Assembly: GCA_031555615.1 (NCBI GenBank)
Contig: JAVBUF010000016.1
Location: 1-64,000, forward strand
From: UBA935 sp031555615
GTDB lineage: Bacteria; Bacillota; Clostridia; Lachnospirales; Lachnospiraceae
DNA: 64,000 nucleotides
Direction of reading: 5' to 3'
This document shows positions 8,868 to 17,048 of the stretch, piece after piece. The position numbers and the translations under genes were made by a program. Below the pieces are notes generated by a model. It saw nothing but the letters and a program-made list of their open reading frames with translations, made no database searches and was not told where the DNA came from. Position 1 is the first letter of the stretch; the number at the start of each line of letters is the position of its first letter.

Positions 8868-9712
8868 TGGGCGATATTATCGAAAAGCTTACCTTTTATA
8901 TTCAATATCCCTTTGTCCGCTATGCGTTGATCGTAAGTGTACTGATTGCCCTTTGCTCCTCGCTTTTGGGGGTAACCCTGGTATTAAAACGGTTTTCCTT
9001 TATCGGCGACGGCCTTTCTCATGTGGCATTCGGCGCAATGGCAGTGGCAACGATTTTCAAGCTGACCAATGATACCTTGTTTATCATGCCGGTTACCGTG
9101 CTGGCAGCTATTCTTTTGCTGAAAACAGGGCAAAATACGAAATTTAAGGGTGATGCGGCAATTGCCATGCTTTCGGTGGGAGCATTGGCCATCGGTTATC
9201 TGGTCTTAAACCTGTTTTCCACATCAGCCAACATATCGGGAGATGTCTGTTCCACCTTATTCGGCTCCACCTCCATCCTGACCCTCACCGGTGGGGAGGT
9301 AGGGCTGTGCATCGTTATGTCCGTTTGTGTTGTGGCTTTTTATATCCTTTTTTACAATCGGATTTTTGCCGTAACCTTTGATGAGAGCTTTACCAAAGCT
9401 GCCGGAAAAAATGCCGAAATATATAATCTGATGATTGCGGTTGTGACAGCGGTTATTATTGTATTGGCAATGAATCTGGTGGGTTCTTTATTGATCTCCG
9501 CATTGATTATTTTTCCAGCCCTGTCAGCAATGGGAATTGTTCACAGCTTCAAGGGAGTTGTGATATATTCAGCCATTCTTTCAGTGATCGGAGCGCTGCT
9601 GGGGATACTGATATCGATTTTATTTTCCACGCCGGTTGGTTCCACTATCGTGGCGGTGGATATGGTAATATTTTTTATAAATTATTTGATTGGGAAGATT
9701 GCAGGGAGGTAA
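8867..9712 (+). CDS. znuB: Zinc-type ABC transporter permease
   Basis: This 281-residue protein of the ABC-3 permease family has eight or so membrane segments. Family features include GLSHVAFGAMAVA near residue 50 and the region around DESFTKAAGKNAEIYN, the contact with the ATPase. It overlaps the ATPase stop by one base, and GGAGG precedes it. A lipoprotein gene starts 6 bases later. Confidence 0.93.
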   Translation: MGDIIEKLTFYIQYPFVRYALIVSVLIALCSSLLGVTLVLKRFSFIGDGLSHVAFGAMAVATIFKLTNDTLFIMPVTVLAAILLLKTGQNTKFKGDAAIAMLSVGALAIGYLVLNLFSTSANISGDVCSTLFGSTSILTLTGGEVGLCIVMSVCVVAFYILFYNRIFAVTFDESFTKAAGKNAEIYNLMIAVVTAVIIVLAMNLVGSLLISALIIFPALSAMGIVHSFKGVVIYSAILSVIGALLGILISILFSTPVGSTIVAVDMVIFFINYLIGKIAGR

Positions 9713-9718
9713 CAGGCA

Positions 9719-10330
9719 ATGAGAAATATGAAAAGAACAATCATGCTGGTGAGCATAATTGTGTTGATGGCCGGATGCGGTAATAGTAGCGCAAGCCACG
9801 CAAATAGCAGCAATAGTGTTGATAATGTGCTGAACAAACAGGTAAGTGAGGCTGAAAAAAATACCTTGAATAATGAAGACCAGGGTGTGCAAAACGACAA
9901 ACAGGCAGGGAATGTGACGGCAGTAAATGACAGTTTGGATCAGCTGATCGCCTCTGCGAAAGGAGATGCAAACGTTGACTATGACCTTACCAGGATGGGC
10001 AGCGATATGGTATATGCCACAGTATATCAGTTGATGGTTAATCCCGATGATTATGTGGGAAAAACCATAAAAATGAACGGACTTTATTATGCCACATACT
10101 ATGAGCCCACCGATCAGTACTATCATTATTGCATTATTGAGGATGCCGCAGCTTGCTGTGCCCAGGGATTGGAATTTGTCTGGGGGGATGGAAGCCATGT
10201 ATATCCGGATGAATATCCCGTGGAAAATGCTGAAATTATTGTGACCGGTGTTTTTGAAACCTATCAGGAAGAAGGAGATTCCAATTTGTACTGTCAGTTA
10301 AAAGATGCTACAATGGAAATAGATGGATAA
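9719..10330 (+). CDS. Operon-linked lipoprotein, OB-fold-like C-terminal region
   Basis: The 203-residue product has a lipoprotein signal ending in LMAGC, a Ser/Asn-rich spacer to about residue 80, and a globular part beginning VNPDDYVGKTIKMNGLYY. The IIEDAAACCAQGLEFVWGD stretch, with paired cysteines, resembles the DUF1980 (YcgQ/TIGR03943) OB-fold-like domains, which are often linked to zinc loci. I infer an extracytoplasmic role tied to the metal importer; the exact function is unknown. The gene follows the permease by 6 bases with GGAGG upstream. Confidence 0.75.
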   Translation: MRNMKRTIMLVSIIVLMAGCGNSSASHANSSNSVDNVLNKQVSEAEKNTLNNEDQGVQNDKQAGNVTAVNDSLDQLIASAKGDANVDYDLTRMGSDMVYATVYQLMVNPDDYVGKTIKMNGLYYATYYEPTDQYYHYCIIEDAAACCAQGLEFVWGDGSHVYPDEYPVENAEIIVTGVFETYQEEGDSNLYCQLKDATMEIDG

Positions 10331-10362
10331 TCATATAGACGATAGAACAGGAGCGGTAGAAA

Positions 10363-11031
10363 ATGGATAATTCGGTTAAAAGCAGCAAAGGCTTAAGCAT
10401 ATCAAATTGGTTTGTGTTGTGCATAATAGTGTTTTTGATTTCCATATTTATTCACGAGTGTGGGCACGGATTGGCCAATTCTTTAAACGGGGTTGCATGC
10501 AGTACCGGATTTAACCGTGTCGGTGATATTTATAAGTATCCCAGAGATGCTGATTTTCGTGCAGAGTACAGTTCGGCTCCGGATAGCGTGCTTGATTTTG
10601 GTGTTCCGGCAACACTTTTATTAGCCATTGCCGGAACGATTATTTTCTATAAAGCAAAAGGAGAAAAAAGCAAAATTTTGGCTTTGGCTTTTGCTGCAAC
10701 AAATAGTATGATGCGTTTGATTCCATGCTTATTTGTGGTTCTGGTTCCGTTATTTACCGGAAGAATCCATAATGAAGATGAGTACGGAACAGGACTTGTG
10801 CTAATGGAAATAACAGGAGGCGGTTCATGGCTGATCTATTTACCGGCACTTTTTTCTATTTTGATATCAGCTATATGTTTTGTTTTTCTGTACAGAAAAC
10901 TAAGGGTGGAGATATCAAATAAGAGATTTTTCAAATATGGGTTCTTCACTCTCTTTAGCTTTTATGCCACCATGGTTATAGCCAATCTGTTGGATAATAT
11001 ATTCCGCATTAACTGGGTAGCTTTCGGGTGA
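10363..11031 (+). CDS. Polytopic membrane protein with HEXXH motif (M50-like)
   Basis: The 222-residue protein begins with a hydrophobic helix (about 15-30) immediately followed by HECGH at residues 31-35, the HEXXH zinc-metalloprotease signature in the membrane-embedded position seen in site-2/M50-type families. Three or four more hydrophobic segments follow. Whether it is an active protease is not certain: a clear third metal ligand (an NPDG-like motif) is not visible. It belongs to the zinc operon, with AGGAGCGG before its ATG. Confidence 0.65.
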   Translation: MDNSVKSSKGLSISNWFVLCIIVFLISIFIHECGHGLANSLNGVACSTGFNRVGDIYKYPRDADFRAEYSSAPDSVLDFGVPATLLLAIAGTIIFYKAKGEKSKILALAFAATNSMMRLIPCLFVVLVPLFTGRIHNEDEYGTGLVLMEITGGGSWLIYLPALFSILISAICFVFLYRKLRVEISNKRFFKYGFFTLFSFYATMVIANLLDNIFRINWVAFG

Positions 11032-11075
11032 TAAAATGCAGCATATTGATTGTTGAAATAGGAGAAGAGTATCAG

Positions 11076-11852
11076 GTGAATTTGATTAACAAGAAGAAGC
11101 GTAAGTTAAAAGGAAGCATTGCTTGTATGATACTGGGCGTATTGTTATTATCAATGCCTGTATCGGCGGCGGATATGGAATGGCGTGTTATGCATGGCGA
11201 GCAGGATGCGCTTGTTCTTGGGGTGATAACAGAAATAAACGGGGACCGGTATCTCACAGAAGTACAGGATGTGATTATGTGTCAGAATGATACGGTTTTG
11301 AATCAACAGCTTCCCCGTACCGAAGTGCCGGAAGAAATGTGGATTAGCGGTTTGAAATATCGCCATTCCTATCATCAAAGAAAGCAGCCGCAAGTCGGTG
11401 ATTGTATTATGGCTTCTGTTGACCGCATGGACATTGAGGGAGAAAATTGGGAGTTAAGGTGGCTGGCATTGGAAGTCAGCAGTACAGATGCCGCAACCCT
11501 GGAGGTCGTCCCGCCGGAACGGATGAATACTGATTGCTATGCATGGCAGCTTTTTATTAATTCGGAGGGGGAAACAAATGAATTTGCCTATTCCGGAAAT
11601 GATCTGTATGCTGACGGAGAAAAGGTATTTTCGGCTGTAGAGGATGAATCTGTTAATGAAGAGATTATGAAGAAGAAATCAGAGAATGTTCAACAGGAAA
11701 CAAAAGAAGAAGTGGTGAAGGCGGCAGCTGAATCAGATGTGGAAAAAGATGATATTTTAATTTGGTATTACCTCGGCGGTGGGGCAGGAATAGTGGCTTT
11801 TTTGGCAATTGCCGGAATTGCTGTAAAGAAGCGGAAGCGGTTTAAATCGTAA
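11076..11852 (+). CDS. Secreted or anchored type I membrane protein, unknown function
   Basis: The 258-residue product starts at GTG 11076, preceded by GGAGAAG, with a signal peptide ending near PVSA-AD. A mainly extracytoplasmic domain follows. After an acidic, Lys/Glu-rich stretch comes a C-terminal membrane helix (GIVAFLAIAGIAV) and a basic tail KKRKRFKS. This resembles a surface protein with a membrane stop rather than an LPXTG anchor. No family is recognised. It is the last gene of the zinc-type operon and is followed by a strong terminator. An upstream GTG at 11028 would put 16 poorly hydrophobic residues before the signal peptide. Confidence 0.7.
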   Translation: MNLINKKKRKLKGSIACMILGVLLLSMPVSAADMEWRVMHGEQDALVLGVITEINGDRYLTEVQDVIMCQNDTVLNQQLPRTEVPEEMWISGLKYRHSYHQRKQPQVGDCIMASVDRMDIEGENWELRWLALEVSSTDAATLEVVPPERMNTDCYAWQLFINSEGETNEFAYSGNDLYADGEKVFSAVEDESVNEEIMKKKSENVQQETKEEVVKAAAESDVEKDDILIWYYLGGGAGIVAFLAIAGIAVKKRKRFKS

Positions 11853-11881
11853 AGAAACGGGTGAAATACTCGAAGGAAACA

Positions 11882-11926
11882 AAAAACACCTTACTGACAA
11901 TATTATGATTCCAGTAAGGTGTTTTT
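11882..11926. terminator. Bidirectional intrinsic terminator
   Basis: AAAAACACCTTACTG at 11882-11896 pairs perfectly with 11912-11926, ending in five T on the plus strand and in a T-run on the minus strand. It closes the metal-transport operon. Confidence 0.9.
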
Positions 11927-11936
11927 GAGTCACGCT

Positions 11937-12173
11937 TTATTTAGTCAAAGACCTGGTGGTTTCCCCTTGCAGGATAATTGGCAGAGTGGTATAACTTTGT
12001 ACCAGCAGGGAGGGATTCTCCAGTTTCCGCATCATCATTTTCCCCGCCTGAATGCCCATATCGTGGACATTGATCTGGACAACGGTGGGCTTGGGTTCAA
12101 TGATTTTGGAGTAGGGATAAATATCAAAGGTCAGCAAACCGATTTCTTCCGGGATTTTTAATCCCAAAGAACA
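11937..12173 (-). pseudogene. LacI-family regulator, C-terminal remnant
   Basis: The minus-strand frame encodes LGLKIPEEIGLLTFD, VVQINVHDMGIQAGKMM and TTLPIILQGETTRSL in the order and spacing of the C-terminal third of LacI/GalR regulators. The DNA-binding domain and most of the ligand domain are missing, and homology stops near 12173. The frame runs on to 12263, but that extra part does not resemble the family. This is a decayed regulator gene, probably of a sugar-use locus given its neighbour. Confidence 0.75.
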
Positions 12174-12225
12174 GGAATGGGAATATCGAAGCCCTATGCC
12201 CTGGAGCGGAAATGAGACAGGGGAT

Positions 12226-12516
12226 TTGACAGAAAGCTTGAAACAATGGATCAGTATCCGCAAGTCATCGGTTAGTTTGAGAAAAGGTAATTACCGGACG
12301 GTTTTGGCCCACAGTGAAGATCTGCTTTATATTTTTTCCAGAACATTTGAGCAGGAAACGTCTATTATTATTGTAAATAATGGGGGGCAGGAAAGAGAAA
12401 TAGATGTTAAAAATATGATTGGTTATCCGATTCAGGATGTTTTGACAGGAAAAATACTGGAAACCATTAAAATCAATCCCTATGAAGGAAGAACGGGAAG
12501 AATGACCAGAGTATAA
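12226..12516 (+). pseudogene. GH13 alpha-glycosidase, C-terminal remnant
   Basis: The frame encodes a stretch resembling the end of the (beta/alpha)8 barrel and the C-terminal beta domain of neopullulanase/alpha-glucosidase proteins: LKQWISIRKSSVSLRKGNY, then YIFSRTFEQETSIIIVNNGG and a closing VLTGK segment. No catalytic residues remain. The formal start at 12196 lies inside junction sequence. It abuts the LacI remnant on the opposite strand, as if a deletion had joined the two ends of a maltodextrin locus. Confidence 0.75.
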
Positions 12517-12533
12517 TATAGGGTCCACATCAA

Positions 12534-12575
12534 ACAAGTTCCATATCAGCAAAAAATTGTTGATATGGAACTTGT
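12534..12575. terminator. 15-bp stem-loop downstream of the GH13 remnant
   Basis: ACAAGTTCCATATCA at 12534-12548 is complementary to 12561-12575. It probably terminated the lost glycosidase gene; no good T-run follows. Confidence 0.6.
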
Positions 12576-12670
12576 TGCGGTATATTATTAGAGAGTGAAA
12601 TAAAAAACCTGAAGCGATGAATTGATTAGCAGAACGATAATCATATGAAAGAGATGAAGAAGGAGAACAT

Positions 12671-12772
12671 ATGGAAGGATTGGATAGATTTATAAAAGCG
12701 CAGGAATTTGACTATGAGAAGTTCTTCAATGGTAAGAAGGATGAGTTTACTGTGAAAGCGCTGAAAGGATAA
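12671..12772 (+). CDS. Small ORF of 33 residues before yjbR-like gene (possible remnant)
   Basis: An ATG with an excellent ribosome binding site (AAGGAG, 5 bases) opens a 33-codon frame that ends 3 bases before the next start. The first residues, MEGLDRFIKAQEFDYE, resemble the beginning of DUF1810 proteins (LxRFxxAQ), but the rest does not, so it may be a truncated remnant kept as a translational coupler or simply a small protein. Confidence 0.45.
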   Translation: MEGLDRFIKAQEFDYEKFFNGKKDEFTVKALKG

Positions 12773-12775
12773 GAT

Positions 12776-13186
12776 ATGGACAGACAGGCAGTATTTGAAT
12801 ATGTAAAGCAGCAGTATGACACAGAACCGGATTACCCGTGGATGGATAACAATGCCGTACTGCGGCATAAAGAAAATAATAAGTGGTATGCCGTTATTCT
12901 GGAAGTGAATGAAGATAAGCTGGGTCTCACCGGTGCAAAGAAAGTGGATGTGATAAATGTAAAATGTGAACCGGTTCTCATTGGCTCATTACGTCAGAAA
13001 AAGGGATATTTTCCGGCATACCACATGAACAAGAACAGCTGGATCAGTATTCTTCTGGATGACTCGGTGGCTGAGGCGGAAGTTACAAATCTGATTAACT
13101 TCAGCTTCCAGCTGACGCAGCCGAAGAAGAGCAAGAAAGAAAAAAAGATGGCTAATAAAGGAGTGAATACGGATGTTATACTTTGA
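12776..13186 (+). CDS. MmcQ/YjbR family protein
   Basis: The 136-residue product matches the YjbR/MmcQ family (CyaY-like fold): FEYVKQQYDTEPDYPWMD, AVLRHKENNKWYAVILEV, VLIGSLRQKKGYFPAYHMNKNSWISILLD split across the protein. Family members bind DNA or act in unknown ways. The C-terminus is Lys-rich and overlaps the following aldolase gene by 14 bp, indicating coupling. Function in the cell is unknown. Confidence 0.85.
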   Translation: MDRQAVFEYVKQQYDTEPDYPWMDNNAVLRHKENNKWYAVILEVNEDKLGLTGAKKVDVINVKCEPVLIGSLRQKKGYFPAYHMNKNSWISILLDDSVAEAEVTNLINFSFQLTQPKKSKKEKKMANKGVNTDVIL

Positions 13187-14198
13187 AAGTGATTATATGG
13201 AAGGTGCCCATCCCCAGATTTTACAAAGGCTTTCCCAAACAAATATGGAAAAAACCCCTGGCTATGGATGTGACCATTATTGTGATAGTGCAAAAGAAAA
13301 GATCCGCAAAGCCTGTAACTGTCCCAATGCTGAAATCCATTTTTTAGTAGGTGGAACACAAAGCAATGCCACTGTAATAAAAGCTCTTCTGCGTCCTTAC
13401 CAGGGCGTGCTGGCAGCAGAAACCGGACATATCAGTGTCCACGAAGCAGGAGCCATAGAGGCTGGCGGGCATAAGATATTAACACTTTCCCAGGAACAGG
13501 GAAAACTCAGTGCCGGGACAGTTGAAAGATATATCGAAACATTTAATAAAGATGCTAATAATACTCATATGGTTAGCCCCGGAATGGTATACATTTCACA
13601 CCCAACAGAATATGGCGCACTGTACTCTAAGGCTGAACTGGAGGAACTTAGTGCGGTATGTAAAAAAAATAACATCCCGCTTTTCCTGGACGGTGCTCGT
13701 CTGGGATATGGATTAATGGCTAAGCACACGGATGTTACATTAGAGACAATCGCCGCAAACTGCGACGTGTTTTATATCGGCGGGACCAAAGTAGGCGCAC
13801 TGTTTGGGGAAGCAGTGGTCATTACCAAGGCTGATCTTATTCCCCATTTTTTCACGATAATCAAACAGCAGGGAGCTTTACTGGCCAAAGGAAGATTGCT
13901 TGGCCTTCAATTTGATACCCTTTTTACGGATGATTTATATTTCCATATTTCCAGACATGCCATTGATATGGCGGAAAAGCTGAAGAATGGTTTGACAGGG
14001 AAAGGATACCGGTTTTACTTTAAATCCCCCACCAATCAGCAGTTCATTATTTTAGAGAACATCAGGATGGCACAGTTAGCCCAAACAGTTTCTTTCAGTT
14101 TTTGGGAAGCGCTGGATGAAGATCATACCATAGTTCGCCTTGCTACCAGTTGGGCAACGCAGGAGAGTGATATTGAACAATTGTTAGAGGTACTATAA
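13173..14198 (+). CDS. Low-specificity L-threonine aldolase-like PLP enzyme
   Basis: The 341-residue product is of the beta-eliminating lyase/threonine aldolase family. HFLVGGTQSNATVIKALL holds the cofactor-binding glycine-rich turn, FLDGARLGYGL the Asp and Arg near the pyridine ring, and YIGGTKVGALFGEAVV the Schiff-base Lys. Such enzymes cleave L-threonine or allo-threonine to glycine and acetaldehyde. Its start overlaps the end of the yjbR-like gene and has AAAGGAG upstream. Confidence 0.9.
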   Translation: MLYFESDYMEGAHPQILQRLSQTNMEKTPGYGCDHYCDSAKEKIRKACNCPNAEIHFLVGGTQSNATVIKALLRPYQGVLAAETGHISVHEAGAIEAGGHKILTLSQEQGKLSAGTVERYIETFNKDANNTHMVSPGMVYISHPTEYGALYSKAELEELSAVCKKNNIPLFLDGARLGYGLMAKHTDVTLETIAANCDVFYIGGTKVGALFGEAVVITKADLIPHFFTIIKQQGALLAKGRLLGLQFDTLFTDDLYFHISRHAIDMAEKLKNGLTGKGYRFYFKSPTNQQFIILENIRMAQLAQTVSFSFWEALDEDHTIVRLATSWATQESDIEQLLEVL

Positions 14199-14313
14199 AT
14201 TCAATAAGAAAATACATTATTCCTAGAGGATAATCCATGTACATTATCGGTTCGATTCAGTACAGTAGTAATTAGACAAAATACTTATGCATACAGCGGA
14301 ATAGGAATCGATA

Positions 14314-15723
14314 ATGAACAATGTGGTATTGATGACAAACTATGTGATGGGAAAAATGCGCAGGCTTTACTTTATGTCTCTGCCGGAAACCCGTCATGAT
14401 TATAAAAAAAGCAGAATCTGCTATACGGTAGGAGATTCTGCGGCCCAGACCATTGTTCAATTGGCTGGCGGCACTTTTCTGGTGACTCTGATGGAAGCAC
14501 TGGGTATCAGTGACGGAAATATGGGGATCATTTCTTCGGTGGGAAGTCTGGCAGCCATTGCCCAGATTATTTCCATGAAGCTTGCTTCCCAGTTAAAGAA
14601 AAATAAATTATTTGTATGTCTCACGGTTCTGCAAAAATTCTGGCTGGCCTTTATCTTTTTCATCCCCCTGATGAACCTGGCGGCGGGGCAAAAAAAATGG
14701 TTAATGGTAACCGCCTTCTGTTTTGCTCAGGTTTGCATACAGGTGGGTACGCCTGCCACAGTGGACTGGATCGCCAGTCTGATTCCTTCTAAGCTGCGGG
14801 GACGATATTTTGCCAAAAAAGATTCCATCGCCGTATTTGTGGTAGTAACGGTTATGCTGGTGATGGGAATTTTGATTGACGCGGTGAAAAACTATGATTT
14901 GAAGATTGCTTTTATCATCCTTGGGGTATCCATCGCGATCCTGGTTCTGATCAATGTGATTTCTTTTTCCAAGATGAAGGAACCACGGATGGCATCGGTA
15001 AACAGTCAGGGAAAAGAAATTCATGGTCAGTTGGTCAGAAGGAGCGGGCAGACGGATTTCGGTAAAGAGAAAATAAGTCTGTTCAAGGAAGCAGCAGTGG
15101 CCCTGAAAAACCCCAGCTTCCGTAAAGCATTGCTCCTGAACTGCCTTTGGCTGTCGGCCTTTTTCGGTGCATCACCGTTTAATTCCAGCTACCAGATTAA
15201 AGACCTGTCGCTTCCCTATACCTATATTATGATATTGTCCTTCGTTACCAGTATGCTGCGGGTATATCTGACCCCTAAAGCCGGGCGGCTGGCAGACCGT
15301 ATCGGTATGGCAAGTGTAATGAGATGGGCATTAACGGCAATGGGATTCCATTATGTCATGATGATGCTGTCCAGACCCGGAAATGCATATGTGATGGCAG
15401 CAGCGGCGGCACTTTTTTCATCCCTGGGGTGGATATTTATCGGTATCGGTATGCTGGGGATTCAACTGGAATTATTGGAGGAAAAGAAGCGGATCGTACA
15501 GTTTGCACTGCTTTCTGTCATATCAGGTATTTATGGCTTTGGTGTATCTTTTGTTGCCGGCAAGGTGATCAACTTTTTACAGAGCATAACCTTATCTTTG
15601 GGTGAGTACCAAATATATGCACAGCAAATAACGAACTTTAGCGGAATGATTTTTACTGCATTTACGGTTCTGTATCTCTATACCAAAATTGAGAAGCCGG
15701 GAAAGAGATTACTTAAAAATTGA
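14314..15723 (+). CDS. MFS transporter
   Basis: The 469-residue protein has about twelve hydrophobic segments with a longer central loop (near residues 215-260), the layout of the major facilitator superfamily. Loop 2-3 and 8-9 motifs are visible as LIPSKLRGRYFAKKDS and GRLADRIGMASVMRW. The substrate cannot be inferred. A weak TAGGAA ribosome binding site precedes the ATG; an alternative start is the ATG at 14350. The stop codon lies 17 bases before the large palindrome of the next operon. Confidence 0.85.
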   Translation: MNNVVLMTNYVMGKMRRLYFMSLPETRHDYKKSRICYTVGDSAAQTIVQLAGGTFLVTLMEALGISDGNMGIISSVGSLAAIAQIISMKLASQLKKNKLFVCLTVLQKFWLAFIFFIPLMNLAAGQKKWLMVTAFCFAQVCIQVGTPATVDWIASLIPSKLRGRYFAKKDSIAVFVVVTVMLVMGILIDAVKNYDLKIAFIILGVSIAILVLINVISFSKMKEPRMASVNSQGKEIHGQLVRRSGQTDFGKEKISLFKEAAVALKNPSFRKALLLNCLWLSAFFGASPFNSSYQIKDLSLPYTYIMILSFVTSMLRVYLTPKAGRLADRIGMASVMRWALTAMGFHYVMMMLSRPGNAYVMAAAAALFSSLGWIFIGIGMLGIQLELLEEKKRIVQFALLSVISGIYGFGVSFVAGKVINFLQSITLSLGEYQIYAQQITNFSGMIFTAFTVLYLYTKIEKPGKRLLKN

Positions 15724-15730
15724 TACATTG

Positions 15731-15759
15731 TTGACAAGATACCTCTCGTGTTATATAGT
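15731..15759 (+). promoter_or_regulatory. Sigma-A promoter of the GntR-ABC operon
   Basis: TTGACA at 15731-15736, a 17-base spacer and TATAGT at 15754-15759. The -10 box sits inside the left arm of the palindrome at 15741-15797. Confidence 0.85.
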
Positions 15760-15797
15760 GTACTTATTAAATAAGTACACTATATAACACGAGAGGT
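15741..15797. promoter_or_regulatory. 57-bp perfect palindrome, probable GntR operator
   Basis: Two 28-base arms, 15741-15768 and 15770-15797, are exact inverted copies around one central base. The inner part is AGTGTA, 13 bases, TACACT (15757-15781), the arrangement I recall for YtrA-type GntR operators. It covers the -10 element, transcription start and, in the right arm, the GAGAGG ribosome binding site of the gntR gene. Readthrough RNA from the upstream MFS gene would fold the whole palindrome and hide that site, so it may also insulate the operon. Confidence 0.85.
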
Positions 15798-15803
15798 TTT
15801 GTC

Positions 15804-16181
15804 ATGGAAATAATCATCAGCAGTAATACCAGTAAACCAATCTATGAACAGATTACGATACAGATAAAGGCAATGATCATGAGCGGCGAGCTGAAAACCG
15901 GTGAGCCAATACCTTCTATGCGTGCTTTAGCCAAGTCGCTGCACATCAGCGTGATAACAGTCCAAAAGGCTTATGAAGATCTGCAGCGGGATGGGTTCAT
16001 TGAAACCACTGTAGGCCGGGGCAGTTTTATTTCAGCCCAGAATAAAGATTTCTATCAGGAAGAGCAGCAGCGGAGAGCGGAAGAACATTTGGAAGCAGCG
16101 GCGGAGATTGGCAGGACCAGCGGCATATCCATTGAAAAATTAATTGAAATTTTATCGATATTTTATCAGGAGGAGAAATAG
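15804..16181 (+). CDS. GntR family regulator, YtrA subfamily
   Basis: The 125-residue protein has the winged helix of GntR factors (PIYEQITIQIKAMIMSGEL, then SMRALAKSLHISVITVQKAYEDL, then ETTVGRGSF) followed by only a short helical C-terminus of about 50 residues. That is the YtrA subfamily, whose genes usually head ABC transporter operons and repress them. It is followed immediately by the ABC ATPase gene (16182) and preceded by the matching palindromic operator. Confidence 0.93.
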   Translation: MEIIISSNTSKPIYEQITIQIKAMIMSGELKTGEPIPSMRALAKSLHISVITVQKAYEDLQRDGFIETTVGRGSFISAQNKDFYQEEQQRRAEEHLEAAAEIGRTSGISIEKLIEILSIFYQEEK

Positions 16182-17048
16182 ATGGACAATATTTTGGAAA
16201 TTAAAAATTTATCAAAAAAATACAAGCGATCGGATTTCACCTTAGATCAGATATCCTTTGACCTGCCTTATGGTTCCATTATGGGGTATGTCGGCGAAAA
16301 TGGTGCCGGAAAAACTACTACGATTGGCTGTATTCTGAATACCCTGTCAAAAGACAGCGGAACAATCCGAGTGTTTGGGAAAGAAATGGGTAAAGAGGAT
16401 ACGGATCTTCGTGAAGAAATCGGAATTGTCTATGACGGAGATAATTTTCCCGGATATTTGAATGCCGAAAGGCTGGCCAATGTCATGAGAGGGATTTATG
16501 CCAACTGGGATGACAGCTTATACGATCAGTGGCTCATGACCTTTAAATTAAATAAAAAACAAAAGATTAAGACATTTTCGAAAGGCATGACAATGAAACT
16601 GGCAATTGCTGCCGCACTTGCCCATCAGCCCAAACTGCTTATTTTAGACGAAGCCACCAGTGGGTTAGACCCTCTGATGCGGGAAGAAGTATTGGATGTG
16701 TTGCTGGATTTTATTCAGGATGAAACCCATTCCATTTTGCTTTCGTCCCATATTACAAGTGACTTGGAAAAAGTGGCGGATTATATAACCTTTATCCATG
16801 AAGGGAAAATTATCCTATCTGCCAGGAAAGATGATTTGATTTATCGATATGGGGTGATCCGGTGTACTTCAGAGCAGTTTTCCAGGTTGGAACGGTCAGA
16901 TATTCTGGCTTATCGTAAAAAAGATTTTCAGATAGATGTTTTAACCGGCGATAAGGGTGCAGCAGCGCGCAAGTACAAGGATATGGTTATTGATGCGGTA
17001 TCTGTTGATGAAATTATGCTGCTGTTAATCAGGAGGGAAGAGGGATGA
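16182..17048 (+). CDS. ABC transporter ATP-binding protein (YtrB-like)
   Basis: The 288-residue ATPase has Walker A GENGAGKTT, a degenerate signature FSKGMTMKL in place of LSGGQ, Walker B LLILDEATSGLDP and the switch His in LLSSHITSDLEK. The type is that of drug, lantibiotic or cell-wall-stress exporters. The start codon follows the gntR stop directly, with AGGAGG upstream. It overlaps the permease gene by 4 bp. Confidence 0.92.
   Translation: MDNILEIKNLSKKYKRSDFTLDQISFDLPYGSIMGYVGENGAGKTTTIGCILNTLSKDSGTIRVFGKEMGKEDTDLREEIGIVYDGDNFPGYLNAERLANVMRGIYANWDDSLYDQWLMTFKLNKKQKIKTFSKGMTMKLAIAAALAHQPKLLILDEATSGLDPLMREEVLDVLLDFIQDETHSILLSSHITSDLEKVADYITFIHEGKIILSARKDDLIYRYGVIRCTSEQFSRLERSDILAYRKKDFQIDVLTGDKGAAARKYKDMVIDAVSVDEIMLLLIRREEG

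Noticed and set aside
9620..10198. 192-codon minus-strand frame over the zinc-operon lipoprotein
   Set aside because: Antisense of a lipoprotein gene with clear signal peptide and RBS; rejected as shadow.
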